From Dyadobacter frigoris (GTDB taxonomy: Bacteria > Bacteroidota > Bacteroidia > Cytophagales > Spirosomataceae), in assembly GCF_005280585.1 (NCBI RefSeq), contig NZ_SZVO01000011.1, positions 124,391 through 188,390 on the forward strand: DNA of 64,000 nucleotides. Reading direction: 5' to 3'. Under the pieces are notes generated by a model. It had not been told where the DNA came from. It saw only the letters and a list, made by a program, of their open reading frames with translations, and ran no database searches. How positions within the stretch are numbered: the stretch's first letter is position 1; each line of letters opens with the position of its first letter. The position numbers and the translations under genes are program-made. Of the stretch, positions 42,932 to 52,700 are shown in pieces.

Positions 42932-45358
42932 ATGTATAAGTTCTTTTTCAATTTTTTATTAATTGTATACTTTTTTTCGCCGAAGCAAAGCGCAAAAGCG
43001 CAGACGCTTGATCTTTCGAAAGCACAACTATACACGACCATTTCGGATAAAAATACTTTACTGAGAAGTCTGGAAGTCCTGCAAAATGAAGTTGAAAAAC
43101 GCAGCGGCACAAAGTTTCAAATCGTTAAAAAACTACCAAAAACGGGACAGCAAATTATAGTGATTGCTTTGGAAAGTGATATCCCAAAACTTGCTGATTC
43201 TTACTCAAAAGCATTAAATAAATTGCCGGAAATTAAAAGTGAAGGCTTTAAACTTCTCGCAATACCAACTGAGAAAACCGTGCTAATTGTTGGAAAAGAT
43301 GCAAGAGGAATTCTTTATGGTGTAGGCCGTTTGTTACGAAATATGGAAATACGGCAGGGTGAAATTCATGTTGAAGAAAATCTCGCTATAGCAACAAGTC
43401 CACGTTATCCGATTCGTGGACACCAACTTGGATACAGGCCCAAAACCAATGCTTATGATGCATTTTCGGTAGCTGGATTTGATCAGTATATCAGGGATCT
43501 TTCTCTTTTTGGTGCTAATAGTATTGAAATCATGCCGCCAAGAACAGATGATGATTTCACCAGTCCGCACATGAAACTGCCCGCGATAAAAATGATCGTT
43601 GAACAATCCAGAATTTGTAAGGAATATGGTTTGAATGTTTCCATCTGGTATCCTAACCTTGGAAAAGATTATGCAAATCCGGATTCCATTAAAAAAGAAT
43701 TGAAAGAAAGAGAAGAAATATTCTCCATTTTGCCAAAGCTGGATGCCGTTTTTGTACCCGCCGGCGATCCGGGAGATCTGGAACCGGATGTCCTTTTTGC
43801 CTGGCTGGAAAAAGAAGCTGTGTTATTGCAAAAATATCATCCCAATGCGAAAATCTGGGTTTCGCCACAGGTTTTCCGGCCAACACAAAAATGGTTTGAT
43901 GCATTCTTTTCTCATGTTAATAAAGAATATTCCTGGTTTGGCGGCGTCGTTTTCGGGCCTTGGATAAAACTGCCGGTGCAGAAAATCCGGGAACTTGTGA
44001 AACCTTCCATTCCCATCCGCCACTATCCGGACATTACCCACAATTACAGCTCACAATATCCCGTTCCGCATTGGGATCTGGCTTATGCGATGACGCTTGG
44101 AAGGGAAAGTATCAACCCGCGTCCACACGATGAAAAAGCGATCCATAATGCTTTCGATCAATATGGCGTCGGCAGTATCAGTTATTCCGAAGGAACAAAT
44201 GACGACGTGAACAAATTTGTGTGGAGTGATCAGGATTGGGACCCGGAAAGACCTGTGATTGAAACACTTCGCGACTACGCACGTTTGTTTATAAGTCCGG
44301 ATTTCACAGAAAATTTCGCACAGGGAATTGTCGCGCTGGAAAATAACTGGCGTGGTGAATTGCTAACAAATGAAAGTGTTGACCGCACCTTATTACAATG
44401 GCAGGAAATTGAAAAACTGGCACCTCCGAAAGTTCTGCAAACTGCCCGGTTTCAGATGGGGTTAATCCGCGCTTATTTTGATGCCTATACCCGTCAGCGT
44501 TTAATTTATGAAACAGCGCTGGAATCGCAGGCGAAAGAGATTTTGGAAAACGCAAAAGCGGGAACATCGCTTTCATCTATCCAGCAAGCAAAAGGCATTT
44601 TGGAAACGGCCTGGAAAAAACCGATTTTATTAGACTATCAGGCTAAATGTCATTCATTGGCCGATTCGCTGTTTAAAAGTATAGGCGCACAGTTGACGAT
44701 CAAAAAACACGGAGCCATGTCGGGCAGGGGAAATTTTATTGACCTGATCAATATGCCGCTGAATGATGCACCCTGGCTTTTGGATCAGTTTGGACAAATT
44801 GAAAAAATTACTGACGAAACTGAAAGGTTGAAAAAAATTCACGAAATGCTGCATCGTACAGATCCGGGCCCTGGTGGATTTTATGATCATTTCGGAGATT
44901 CCGAAAGCTGGCATCGTGTTGTTCAGAATTTGAGCTGGAAGGAGGATCCGGGAAGTCTGCTATCGCCTCGAACAAGTTTTGGTGTTGGATTAGTAGGCGA
45001 AGAATGGGTTGATGAAATCCAGGCAACCGGATTTAAAGGACAGGTAACGCCTCGCGTCTGGATGAAACAGGTAAAAACTTTGTACGACCAGCCGCTAAAA
45101 ATTCACTATGACGAACTTGATCCAAAGGCCGATTATCGCATACGGATCGCTTACACAGGACGTTTCCGTTCACGCATGAAAATGACTACCGATGACGGCC
45201 AGGTTGTGCACGATTTCATACAAACCGGCGAAACGCCGATTTATGAATTTGATGTACCCAAAGCGGCCATCAGCGACGGAGCAGTAACATTCATCTGGAA
45301 TTGCGGAGAAGGCGAACGAGGATCGCAGGTTACTGAAATCTGGTTAATTAAAAAATAA
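42932..45358 (+). CDS. Exported glycoside-hydrolase-like protein of unassigned family
   Basis: The ATG at 42932 gives 808 aa with a signal peptide (FFNFLLIVYFFSP...AKA); an earlier GTG would add 8 residues. Residues ~35-150 resemble the zincin-like N-terminal domain (GH20b/GH67-N type; GILYGVGRLLRNME) of alpha-glucuronidases and hexosaminidases. From ~155 follows a TIM-barrel-like region opening with PRYPIRGHQLGYRPKTN and continuing with NSIEIMPPRTDDD, VFVPAGDPGD and IRHYPDITHNY. The C-terminal ~200 residues look like helical and beta accessory domains. Acidic residues in PRTDDD and AGDPGD are candidate catalytic groups. I cannot assign a CAZy family; substrate is unknown, though the locus suggests an amino-sugar glycan. 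Confidence 0.75.
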   Translation: MYKFFFNFLLIVYFFSPKQSAKAQTLDLSKAQLYTTISDKNTLLRSLEVLQNEVEKRSGTKFQIVKKLPKTGQQIIVIALESDIPKLADSYSKALNKLPEIKSEGFKLLAIPTEKTVLIVGKDARGILYGVGRLLRNMEIRQGEIHVEENLAIATSPRYPIRGHQLGYRPKTNAYDAFSVAGFDQYIRDLSLFGANSIEIMPPRTDDDFTSPHMKLPAIKMIVEQSRICKEYGLNVSIWYPNLGKDYANPDSIKKELKEREEIFSILPKLDAVFVPAGDPGDLEPDVLFAWLEKEAVLLQKYHPNAKIWVSPQVFRPTQKWFDAFFSHVNKEYSWFGGVVFGPWIKLPVQKIRELVKPSIPIRHYPDITHNYSSQYPVPHWDLAYAMTLGRESINPRPHDEKAIHNAFDQYGVGSISYSEGTNDDVNKFVWSDQDWDPERPVIETLRDYARLFISPDFTENFAQGIVALENNWRGELLTNESVDRTLLQWQEIEKLAPPKVLQTARFQMGLIRAYFDAYTRQRLIYETALESQAKEILENAKAGTSLSSIQQAKGILETAWKKPILLDYQAKCHSLADSLFKSIGAQLTIKKHGAMSGRGNFIDLINMPLNDAPWLLDQFGQIEKITDETERLKKIHEMLHRTDPGPGGFYDHFGDSESWHRVVQNLSWKEDPGSLLSPRTSFGVGLVGEEWVDEIQATGFKGQVTPRVWMKQVKTLYDQPLKIHYDELDPKADYRIRIAYTGRFRSRMKMTTDDGQVVHDFIQTGETPIYEFDVPKAAISDGAVTFIWNCGEGERGSQVTEIWLIKK

Positions 45359-45379
45359 ATATCTTAACAAGGTTGTCAA

Positions 45380-46186
45380 ATGGGACTTTTACAAAAATTA
45401 CAAAACGGTGAAAATGTATACGGAACCTGCATTACCTCCACCGGACCGATGTGGCCTGCTGCCATAAAACGTACCGGAGTAGATTTTGTTTTCATCGATA
45501 CTGAACACATTCCATTAGGAAGAAACGAGTTGGCGGTTTTATGCCAGCAATTCCGTGCTTTGAATATTACACCCATCGTACGCATTCCATGCCCGGATCC
45601 ATTTCTGGCTTGTCAGGCTATTGATGGCGGCGCATTAGGTATCGTGGCTCCTTATCTCGAATCGGTTGATCAGGTACTGGAACTAGTCGGCGCGACAAAA
45701 TACCGTCCGTTAAAAGGAGAATTGCTTACAAAATATCTGAACGGAACCGAGCCAATTCCTGAGATCGTAAAAACTTATGTCGAAAATCATAACGCTGAAA
45801 ATATTTGTATAGCGAATATTGAAAGCGTTCCGGCTATGGAAAAACTGGATGATTTATTGTCGGTAAAAGGTCTGGATGCTGTTTTTATTGGCCCGCATGA
45901 TTTGTCGGTGAGTTTGGGGTTGCCTGAGCAATATGATCATCCTGAATTTGAAGCGGCTGTTAAAACGATTATCAAAAAAACCAGAGCCAAGGGACTTTCC
46001 ATTGGTATCCATTTTTCACTGGAACCGGAACGTCAGATTCAGTGGATTAAGGAAGGAGCCAATATTGTGGTACATAGTTTCGATGTGGCACTTTTTGCAC
46101 AACGTTTGCGCCACGACTTTAATATTATAAAAGAGGCTGTTGGTGATGCGAAAGTTGCTGTTGATGAAGGAAATATGGTGATTTAA
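45380..46186 (+). CDS. HpcH/HpaI family aldolase
   Basis: A 268-aa class II (metal-dependent) aldolase fold: VDFVFIDTEHIPL, IVRIPCPDPFLACQAIDGGALGI, the metal-binding ANIESV and GLDAVFIGPHDLS. Relatives cleave 2-keto-3-deoxy or 4-hydroxy-2-oxo acids to pyruvate plus an aldehyde. It starts 21 bases after the glycosidase-like gene, so the two are likely cotranscribed and the aldolase may act on an acid derived from the released sugar. The true substrate is unknown. Confidence 0.88.
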   Translation: MGLLQKLQNGENVYGTCITSTGPMWPAAIKRTGVDFVFIDTEHIPLGRNELAVLCQQFRALNITPIVRIPCPDPFLACQAIDGGALGIVAPYLESVDQVLELVGATKYRPLKGELLTKYLNGTEPIPEIVKTYVENHNAENICIANIESVPAMEKLDDLLSVKGLDAVFIGPHDLSVSLGLPEQYDHPEFEAAVKTIIKKTRAKGLSIGIHFSLEPERQIQWIKEGANIVVHSFDVALFAQRLRHDFNIIKEAVGDAKVAVDEGNMVI

Positions 46187-46192
46187 GATATT

Positions 46193-46223
46193 TTTCTTTC
46201 GTCATTAAGTTTTTGTAAATTTG
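46193..46223 (+). promoter_or_regulatory. Promoter-like elements abutting the vapB start
   Basis: TTTC (46193-46196), 19 nt, then TAAATTTG (46216-46223), one base off the Bacteroidota consensus in the -33 element. Only four bases separate the -7 element from the antitoxin ATG, which would make the transcript leaderless. Confidence 0.35.
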
Positions 46224-46227
46224 ATAT

Positions 46228-46473
46228 ATGGGAGCATTAGAAATTAATACGAAAATAGTAGACGGATATATCGGTCTTCTCCAGAATTTAAGTCCTAATG
46301 ATAAGCTAACCCTTATTTCGAGACTTACCGATTCTGTTAAAATGGATTTGAGCGAAAAAAAATCTTTGTTCAAAGAAGCATTTGGTGCCTTCGAATCAGA
46401 AGAATCTGCGGAGAAAATTGTTGACAAAATTCGAAACAGCAGAATTTCTACGAGGCAAATCGAATCATTTTGA
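46228..46473 (+). CDS. VapB-like antitoxin
   Basis: The 81-aa protein starts MGALEINTKIVDGYIGLLQN and matches the small antitoxins that precede PIN-domain toxins in Bacteroidota (a helical N-terminus and a C-terminal IVDKIRNSRISTRQIESF segment that would cover the toxin active site). Its stop codon overlaps the start of the next frame (TTG at 46470), the usual arrangement of a translationally coupled pair. The gene is intact although its partner is not. Confidence 0.75.
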   Translation: MGALEINTKIVDGYIGLLQNLSPNDKLTLISRLTDSVKMDLSEKKSLFKEAFGAFESEESAEKIVDKIRNSRISTRQIESF

Positions 46474-46871
46474 ATAAGTACTTAATCGATCCAAATATCG
46501 CAATCTTCTACATGAAGGGGAGGTTTAATCTGAATCATAGATTTGATAAGCTTACAGAAGAAGACTGTTATATATCAGAAATTACACTTGCAGAACTCAA
46601 ATTTGGCGTAGAAAATAGTGAGTAGTCTGAGAAGAATAAAGTGGTATTGGATAAATTTCTGACGGGTGTTCAAATCCTTCCAATTTTTCATTCTTTGGAC
46701 TTATATGCCAAAGAAAAAACAAGATTAAGAAAGTTTGGAACACCCGTTGAAGACTTTGATTTACTGATAGCGGTAACTTCCATAACGCATAATTTAATCA
46801 TGGTTACAAACAACACAAATCATTTCAGCCCTATTAACTCAATTAAATTAGAAGACTGGACTATCGCTTAA
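46470..46871 (+). pseudogene. VapC-like PIN toxin interrupted by an in-frame TAG
   Basis: A frame beginning with TTG at 46470 encodes KYLIDPNIAIFYMKGRFN, with the first PIN-domain acid (Asp in LIDPN) and Glu in ITLAELKFG. An in-frame TAG at 46623-46625 (after GVENSE) cuts it at 51 codons. The same frame then continues without further stops to 46871 with SEKNK, VLDKFLTG, PVEDFDLLIAVTSI and NNTNHF, the rest of a normal PIN toxin. The total is ~133 codons, the right size for VapC. A single base change explains the stop, so this is a recently inactivated toxin, a suppressed stop, or a sequencing error. Confidence 0.8.
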
Positions 46872-46884
46872 TTTAACTATTTCT

Positions 46885-47868
46885 CTACCTCCCGCCTCCT
46901 TTATACATCATCAAAGTTTCAATAATCATAGCCAACTCATTAAACGGCATTTCCGGTGTCAGATAAGCGTGCGGCCCCATAGGATCATCACGCCATGAAT
47001 TTTTTGCACCATCAATGACCATTTTCCCTCTTTTCAAATCAAAATAGTGCTGCGCTCCACGAATGGCGACGAGCACGGCTGTCTGGTCCCAACTCATTCT
47101 TCCTTGTTCGTCTTGTTTGCTTTTGGGCATTGCCAATGTATACACATCTTTAACAGGACTTTCCAGATTTTGATCTGCAACTACTCTTAATCCGGTTTTG
47201 ATCTGGCTTCCTATCTCAAAACCGCTGAAAATAATCTGTGTCGGCCATTTTGAAAATACCTTTTCAGAAGCCGTTGAATCAATATAAACATTAAACTCCC
47301 TTCCATTTGGAAAACCTCCTGCCATGGAAACCAACTCTTTCACTTTTCTTTTCACAAGATCCATACCGGATAACGCTGAAATCTTGTCAGGGCCGGATTC
47401 CAGTAAATTTGAAAGATTGGTAAGAAAACCTATCGTGACAATCGTTACGCTCTGGTCAGGTTGTGCGGCTAAAATCTTACGATAAGTCTGAATAGCATCA
47501 GGCGTTTCTTCGGTAGATTTTATTTTATGAGGATATTTATCAACCAGCATTTCCGGCCATTTTTGTGAAGCTCCCATACTTGGTGCCTTACCTTTTGGGC
47601 CCGCTATGGGCAATTCCGGCCGACCGAAATAAGTATTCAGGATTTCAATGGTCGGAGCAACCAATGCATTTTGATTACTGGCAATAACGGCCAGCGGCTT
47701 CACTTCTCCCCGATCCGCCAGGGCATGCATAACGGCAATAGCGCCAACATCGTCATAATCAGGCCCTATATCGGTATCCAAAATCATGGAAACTTGCTGG
47801 GTGCGGGAAATTTGTGCGGAACAATGCAGATTTGCCAGTAGAAAAAATAATGCTAAAAAGTACTTCAT
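46885..47868 (-). CDS. Nucleoside hydrolase, exported
   Basis: The ATG at 47868 gives 327 aa with a signal peptide (YFLALFFLLANLHCSAQ); the upstream frame adds 10 residues that would spoil it. The calcium-binding motif DTDIGPDYDD (31-40) is the IUNH signature, here with one extra residue compared with DTDxGxDD. Further family features are AVIASNQN and VTIVTIGFLTNLSNLL. Enzymes of this family split ribonucleosides into base and ribose. The exported location suggests nucleoside scavenging; relatives also occur in sugar loci with other substrates. Confidence 0.88.
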   Translation of the reverse strand: MKYFLALFFLLANLHCSAQISRTQQVSMILDTDIGPDYDDVGAIAVMHALADRGEVKPLAVIASNQNALVAPTIEILNTYFGRPELPIAGPKGKAPSMGASQKWPEMLVDKYPHKIKSTEETPDAIQTYRKILAAQPDQSVTIVTIGFLTNLSNLLESGPDKISALSGMDLVKRKVKELVSMAGGFPNGREFNVYIDSTASEKVFSKWPTQIIFSGFEIGSQIKTGLRVVADQNLESPVKDVYTLAMPKSKQDEQGRMSWDQTAVLVAIRGAQHYFDLKRGKMVIDGAKNSWRDDPMGPHAYLTPEMPFNELAMIIETLMMYKGGGR

Positions 47869-48047
47869 TGGAATAGAAAGGATGTATTGCGGATTCATAA
47901 ACTTAACCAGGTAAACAGAAATAAACCTTACTTATACTTTCGAATAACCAGGAAATTCTGTTGCAGGTTTTAATATTTTTCTTGTAAAAACATAATCAGG
48001 ATCGGGCGAAAAGCCTGTATATTTAGATTCACTCTTGTCACAGCTCT

Positions 48048-49646
48048 ATGAAACGCAGAAAATTTATTCATACAGGTTCACTTGCCGGTTTGTCACTTTT
48101 TGGGATAACCATGTTTGACTTCAAGTCTACAACAATTCACCCGAAAAATAGTGCCGTAAAGGACTTTAAACTAAATGAACTGACAATCGATGATCTTAAA
48201 AAGATGATGGAAACGGGCAAGGCATCGTCAGAATCTCTGGTAAAACTTTACCTGGAACGTATTGCTGAAATTGACAAAAAAGGACCCGGCATTAATGCCA
48301 TTATCGAAATAAATCCTGACGCACAAAAAATCGCAGCCGAACTGGATAAGGAAAGAGCAGCCGGAAAAATCCGCGGGCCGTTACATGGAATTCCGGTTTT
48401 GCTAAAAGATAATATTGACACCGCGGATAAAATGCAAACCACTGCCGGATCTATTGCTTTGGAAGGAAATATTGCCAAAACGGATGCTTTTGTAGTCAAA
48501 CAGCTTCGAAATGCCGGTATTGTAATTTTGGGAAAAACCAATCTTAGCGAATGGGCAAATTTTCGCTCCGACCGGTCGTCGAGCGGATGGAGCAGCCGCG
48601 GCGGACAAACGAAAAATCCTTATGTACTTGATCGTTCCCCTTGCGGTTCCAGTTCCGGCTCGGCGGTAGCTGTTGCGGCAAATTTATGTGTGGTTTCGGT
48701 TGGAACGGAAACAAATGGATCCATTGCTTGTCCGGCTTCGATGAATAATGTGGTGGGAATTAAACCAACGGTCGGACTTGTGAGCAGATCAGGTATTATC
48801 CCGATTTCTAAAACACAGGATACAGCCGGGCCGTTTGGCAAAACCGTTAGAGATGCTACTTTGCTTTTGGGCGGAATGACGGGAATTGATGTAAATGATG
48901 AAGTGACAGCCAGCAGTAAGGGAAAAGCGTTAACTGATTATACCCAATTTTTAAAAGCAGACGGCTTAAATGGAAAACGAATTGGAATAGAAAAAACTTT
49001 TCTAAAAAAACACGAAGGCGTAGATTCTTTGTTTAAAGATGCCATCGATTTAATGAAAAGTAAAGGTGCAATACTTGTAGAACTGGAATTTGTAAAGATA
49101 AAAGATCTTGGAAATTCAGAAGGACAATTGCTGCAATATGAGTTTAAGGATGGTTTGAATGCCTATTTGAGTAAGTCAAATGGAAAAGTAAAATCCCTGG
49201 AAGAACTTATTAAATTCAATAATGCCAACAAAGAAAAAGCGATGCCGATTTTCCCGCAGGATCTTCTGGAACTTTCACAAACGAGAGGCGATTTAAAAAG
49301 TGCGAAATATCTGGAAGCTTATGGAAAAATCGCGGGCGTAAGAAAAATAATTGACCAGCTTCTGGACGAGCAAAAACTTGATGCATTATGCGGCCCGGCA
49401 ACAGGTCCATCCTGGTGTATTGATCCGGTGAATGGTGATTTCTGGACTGGTTACGGATCCTATGGCCCAGCGGCTATGGCTGGTTATCCATCCATTACAG
49501 TTCCAATGGGACTTGTCAGTGAAATTCCTATCGGGCTTTCGTTTTTAGGAAGATCATTTGACGAACCCGGACTTTTAAGCATTGCTTATGCGTATGAACA
49601 ATCTTCCAAAAAGAGAACAGCACCGAAATTTATAAACCACATTTAA
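48048..49646 (+). CDS. Amidase signature family enzyme with Tat-like signal
   Basis: The 532-aa protein begins MKRRKFIHTGSLAG, a twin-arginine-like signal with a short hydrophobic stretch. The amidase fold shows the Ser-cisSer-Lys triad: Lys120 in PVLLKDNID, the Ser pair at 201-202 in CGSSSGSA, and nucleophile Ser225 in ETNGSIACPA. It hydrolyses a C-N amide of unknown identity; peptide amidases and GatA-like proteins share this core, but the exported form argues against GatA. The final helix region KRTAPKFI is typical. Ends at a bidirectional terminator. Confidence 0.9.
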   Translation: MKRRKFIHTGSLAGLSLFGITMFDFKSTTIHPKNSAVKDFKLNELTIDDLKKMMETGKASSESLVKLYLERIAEIDKKGPGINAIIEINPDAQKIAAELDKERAAGKIRGPLHGIPVLLKDNIDTADKMQTTAGSIALEGNIAKTDAFVVKQLRNAGIVILGKTNLSEWANFRSDRSSSGWSSRGGQTKNPYVLDRSPCGSSSGSAVAVAANLCVVSVGTETNGSIACPASMNNVVGIKPTVGLVSRSGIIPISKTQDTAGPFGKTVRDATLLLGGMTGIDVNDEVTASSKGKALTDYTQFLKADGLNGKRIGIEKTFLKKHEGVDSLFKDAIDLMKSKGAILVELEFVKIKDLGNSEGQLLQYEFKDGLNAYLSKSNGKVKSLEELIKFNNANKEKAMPIFPQDLLELSQTRGDLKSAKYLEAYGKIAGVRKIIDQLLDEQKLDALCGPATGPSWCIDPVNGDFWTGYGSYGPAAMAGYPSITVPMGLVSEIPIGLSFLGRSFDEPGLLSIAYAYEQSSKKRTAPKFINHI

Positions 49647-49663
49647 AAAGTACCTGAACAATT

Positions 49664-49703
49664 AAAAACGCACAAGCTGACAGAACTGGCTTGTGCGTTT
49701 TTT
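49664..49703. terminator. Bidirectional terminator between amidase and subtilisin genes
   Basis: AAAAACGCACAAGC (49664-49677) pairs with GCTTGTGCGTTTTT (49689-49702) over an 11-nt loop. The A- and T-runs on either side suit both convergent genes. Confidence 0.85.
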
Positions 49704-49707
49704 AGTT

Positions 49708-52700
49708 TTAATTTGAAGACTTCATTACCCTGAATACCTCTTTTTTCTTTCCCGCTACAACTTCAAACAAATATAATCCCGGAGAAAACTGCGCGGAACC
49801 AAGATTTATCTGATGTTTCTGAATGGATCCGTTGGCAGACAAATTATTTTTTGATGAATATCTTCCGGTCAAATCAATGACATTGACAGAAACCTGCTCA
49901 CCTGCACTGGCCTGGTATACAATGTTAAAAATATCCTTGGAAGGATTCGGGTAAACCTGCCAGTCAATTTTATTATCAATTACTACGGCAACGGCTCTTG
50001 AATACTGAAATGTTTCATCCAGGTCAACCATTTTCAAACGATAATATCTGACGTCCGATTTATTAGCCTCATAATCAACAAAAGAATAATGCTGACCCGA
50101 TTTAGGACTTCCGTCAGCTAAAACATCTCCAAGTTTTATAAACTGGCCAAGTTTTAAAGCATCATTTCCTTTGGCAACTTCAACTTCAAAATGGCTGAAA
50201 TTAACTTCTGAGGATGTTACCCATTCGGTTATTACATCCGGAGAGGAATCCGGGCCGTCTTTTTTCCTCGCCGTAAAACTGAGCAATTCAACAGGCAAAG
50301 GCGTTACCACGCCCATCGTTTCCTTGCTAAGCCAGAACTCCGATAGATTTTTCACCTTGAATTCTGCATAATAGCCTTTGTCAAAGGGCACCTTTCTTAC
50401 TTTTGGCGCATTGATAAATAACCAGCCCGAGCTGTTGTTATTGGCAATACTTCCGTCTTCATTCGCATCGTTGCTATCACTGTATTTTGAAATCCCGAGT
50501 TCCGTTGCCGATGCCGGTTTTCCGCAACCAGTACAACCCGTGGCAGCGATCAGCTTTTCCGTTTCTGTATCAAGAAAGTAAAAACGTACCGTTACGGAAT
50601 CAGAAAGAATGTAATTTGCCGGTTTGATGGTGATATTTCTGTTGCCGTAATATTGTCCGTTGGTGATACGAATTGAAGAACCTGAATTCATATACACCCG
50701 CACATCGGTAGCTCCCAGATTTTGATTATTTGCATAAACCGAGGCAATTAAAGCTCCATTGGAAGTGTAATTAACCCACTCCTTTTCCCCAGCCGAACTT
50801 GCAGCTGCAACCGACATGCTTGATCCATCATAAATACTGTTACGGTTGTCGTAAATGTGAATATCATCAATAGCGATTCCTTCACGCGTGATATCTCCAT
50901 CGCTTTTCACCACAAAACGCAGGCGTAAATTGGCGCTACCGGCGGGTAAAGCAATCGTCGCAACGTGCCAGCGGGTATAATCCTGTATACTCCAGGCGTT
51001 ATTATTTGCGTACGTTTTGTTATACCAGTTTGTCCCGATATTGTTTGCACCGAGGCGACGCCAGGTTATTCCGTCCGTCGAATATTCCATGTAAGCAAAG
51101 TCGCAGGCTGCTTTTCCGCAATCTTCAAAATCAAGCGCCACATTGAAACTTAAAGTTGGTACTACCATACCGCGTACGTCGAGACATGGTGAATATAAAT
51201 AGGACGTTTCGTTTACGCTATATGAGCCAGACAAACCGGTTTTCCAAGCTTTGGTGCCGCTGGCAGCACTACTAACTTTTGGAGAAGATGGTGTGCCATA
51301 CGCCAGCGAAACATTGGTGCCACCGGTATACCAAAATCCGCTTCCCTTTTCAAAATCTTCCAGATAAGGGAAGGAAGAAATAACAGGAGAATTGTACATC
51401 TCTGTAATAATTACATCATTTGACCGGTTGGAATCTGACGACAAATCCGTCCAGACTTTTACAATATGCGGCCCGGGACCCGACAAATCCGCGGTTGACT
51501 GGAAAGTATAATCAACATTCGTTTTCCCGTTTAAGGACGCGATCGTTTCTGCAATAATGGCGCCGTTATCTATCTGGAATTTTACCGGAATTTGTGAAAG
51601 ATCGTTGGCTGAGTTATTACGGACTGTAACTTTAACAAGTTCAGAATTTCCCATACCACAACCTCCGACAGGATTGTTCAGGCTAACCAACTGCGCGTCA
51701 TTTGAAACCTGAAATAGCTGAATATTATCAAAACTGTATCCGGCTCCATTGTACACGTCCGAAACGAGAAGCTTTCCAAATTGTCCCCAACGGATCTGGA
51801 AACTTGGAGAAAATATTTTACCATTTGCCGAGAGAATATGACTTATTTCAATATCTGCTGATAATTTGTACGCTTCAGTAACCCCGCTTTGATTCGTAAA
51901 AAGATTATACACTTCAATCCAGGCATCGGTATCTTTTCCTCTTATCCAAACTTTATTATCTGCACTGCTGGCTTCTCCGTGGTTTCTGTATCTGAAATTC
52001 ATCCGAATATCATCCGTCGCAGTATTGAAGGCAGATAAATTAAAAGTAGCATCCAGATAATTCGTATTCCCATCGGCCATGTAACGGTCCGTATCCATTG
52101 TAAGCGCCCTGTTTCCTGAATAAGCAACACCGGAATTGACAAAAGTCCGGATGCGCCCGGAAGCCGTACTTCCTGTAAAATCGTATCGGTCCGAACCGGA
52201 AAGACCCATTTGTCTGGTAAAATATTCCTGTTGCGGCAGGGCTTCCATATCATCAGAAAAGGGCATCGAAACACTATTGTTGCTTAATTGGGCAAATGTT
52301 TTGGTAAGCGAATTATTTGCAACAATTGCATCACCGGCTTTGTTTACGACTACTTTCAATACATAAGATCTGACAGCCGAAAGATCAGCGGTCAAATCAA
52401 AAGTATGGTCATAAGTACCTCCGGCGGTAATAACAGGCGAAATAGTTTGCTCTCTTACCAGATTATTATCCAGATAATAACTGACATTGAAGTTTCCATT
52501 ACTGCTGATATCGTCCAGGTTTTTTATTCTGACCTTAACACTTGTTGAGGCTGATAATTCGGTAGATGTCAATTTTCTTCCTGAAGATACAGGGGTGAGA
52601 ATTGCATCAATTTTTAAATCATTATCTGAGATCGCTCCCGCACAGCTTCCGCTATCTGGTTTTCTCGACAGCGCAACTCCCCTTCTTCCCGGATTTCCGT

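Noticed and set aside
46200..46880. Insertion sequence around the VapBC-type pair
   Set aside because: No transposase frame, terminal inverted repeats or target duplications could be seen.
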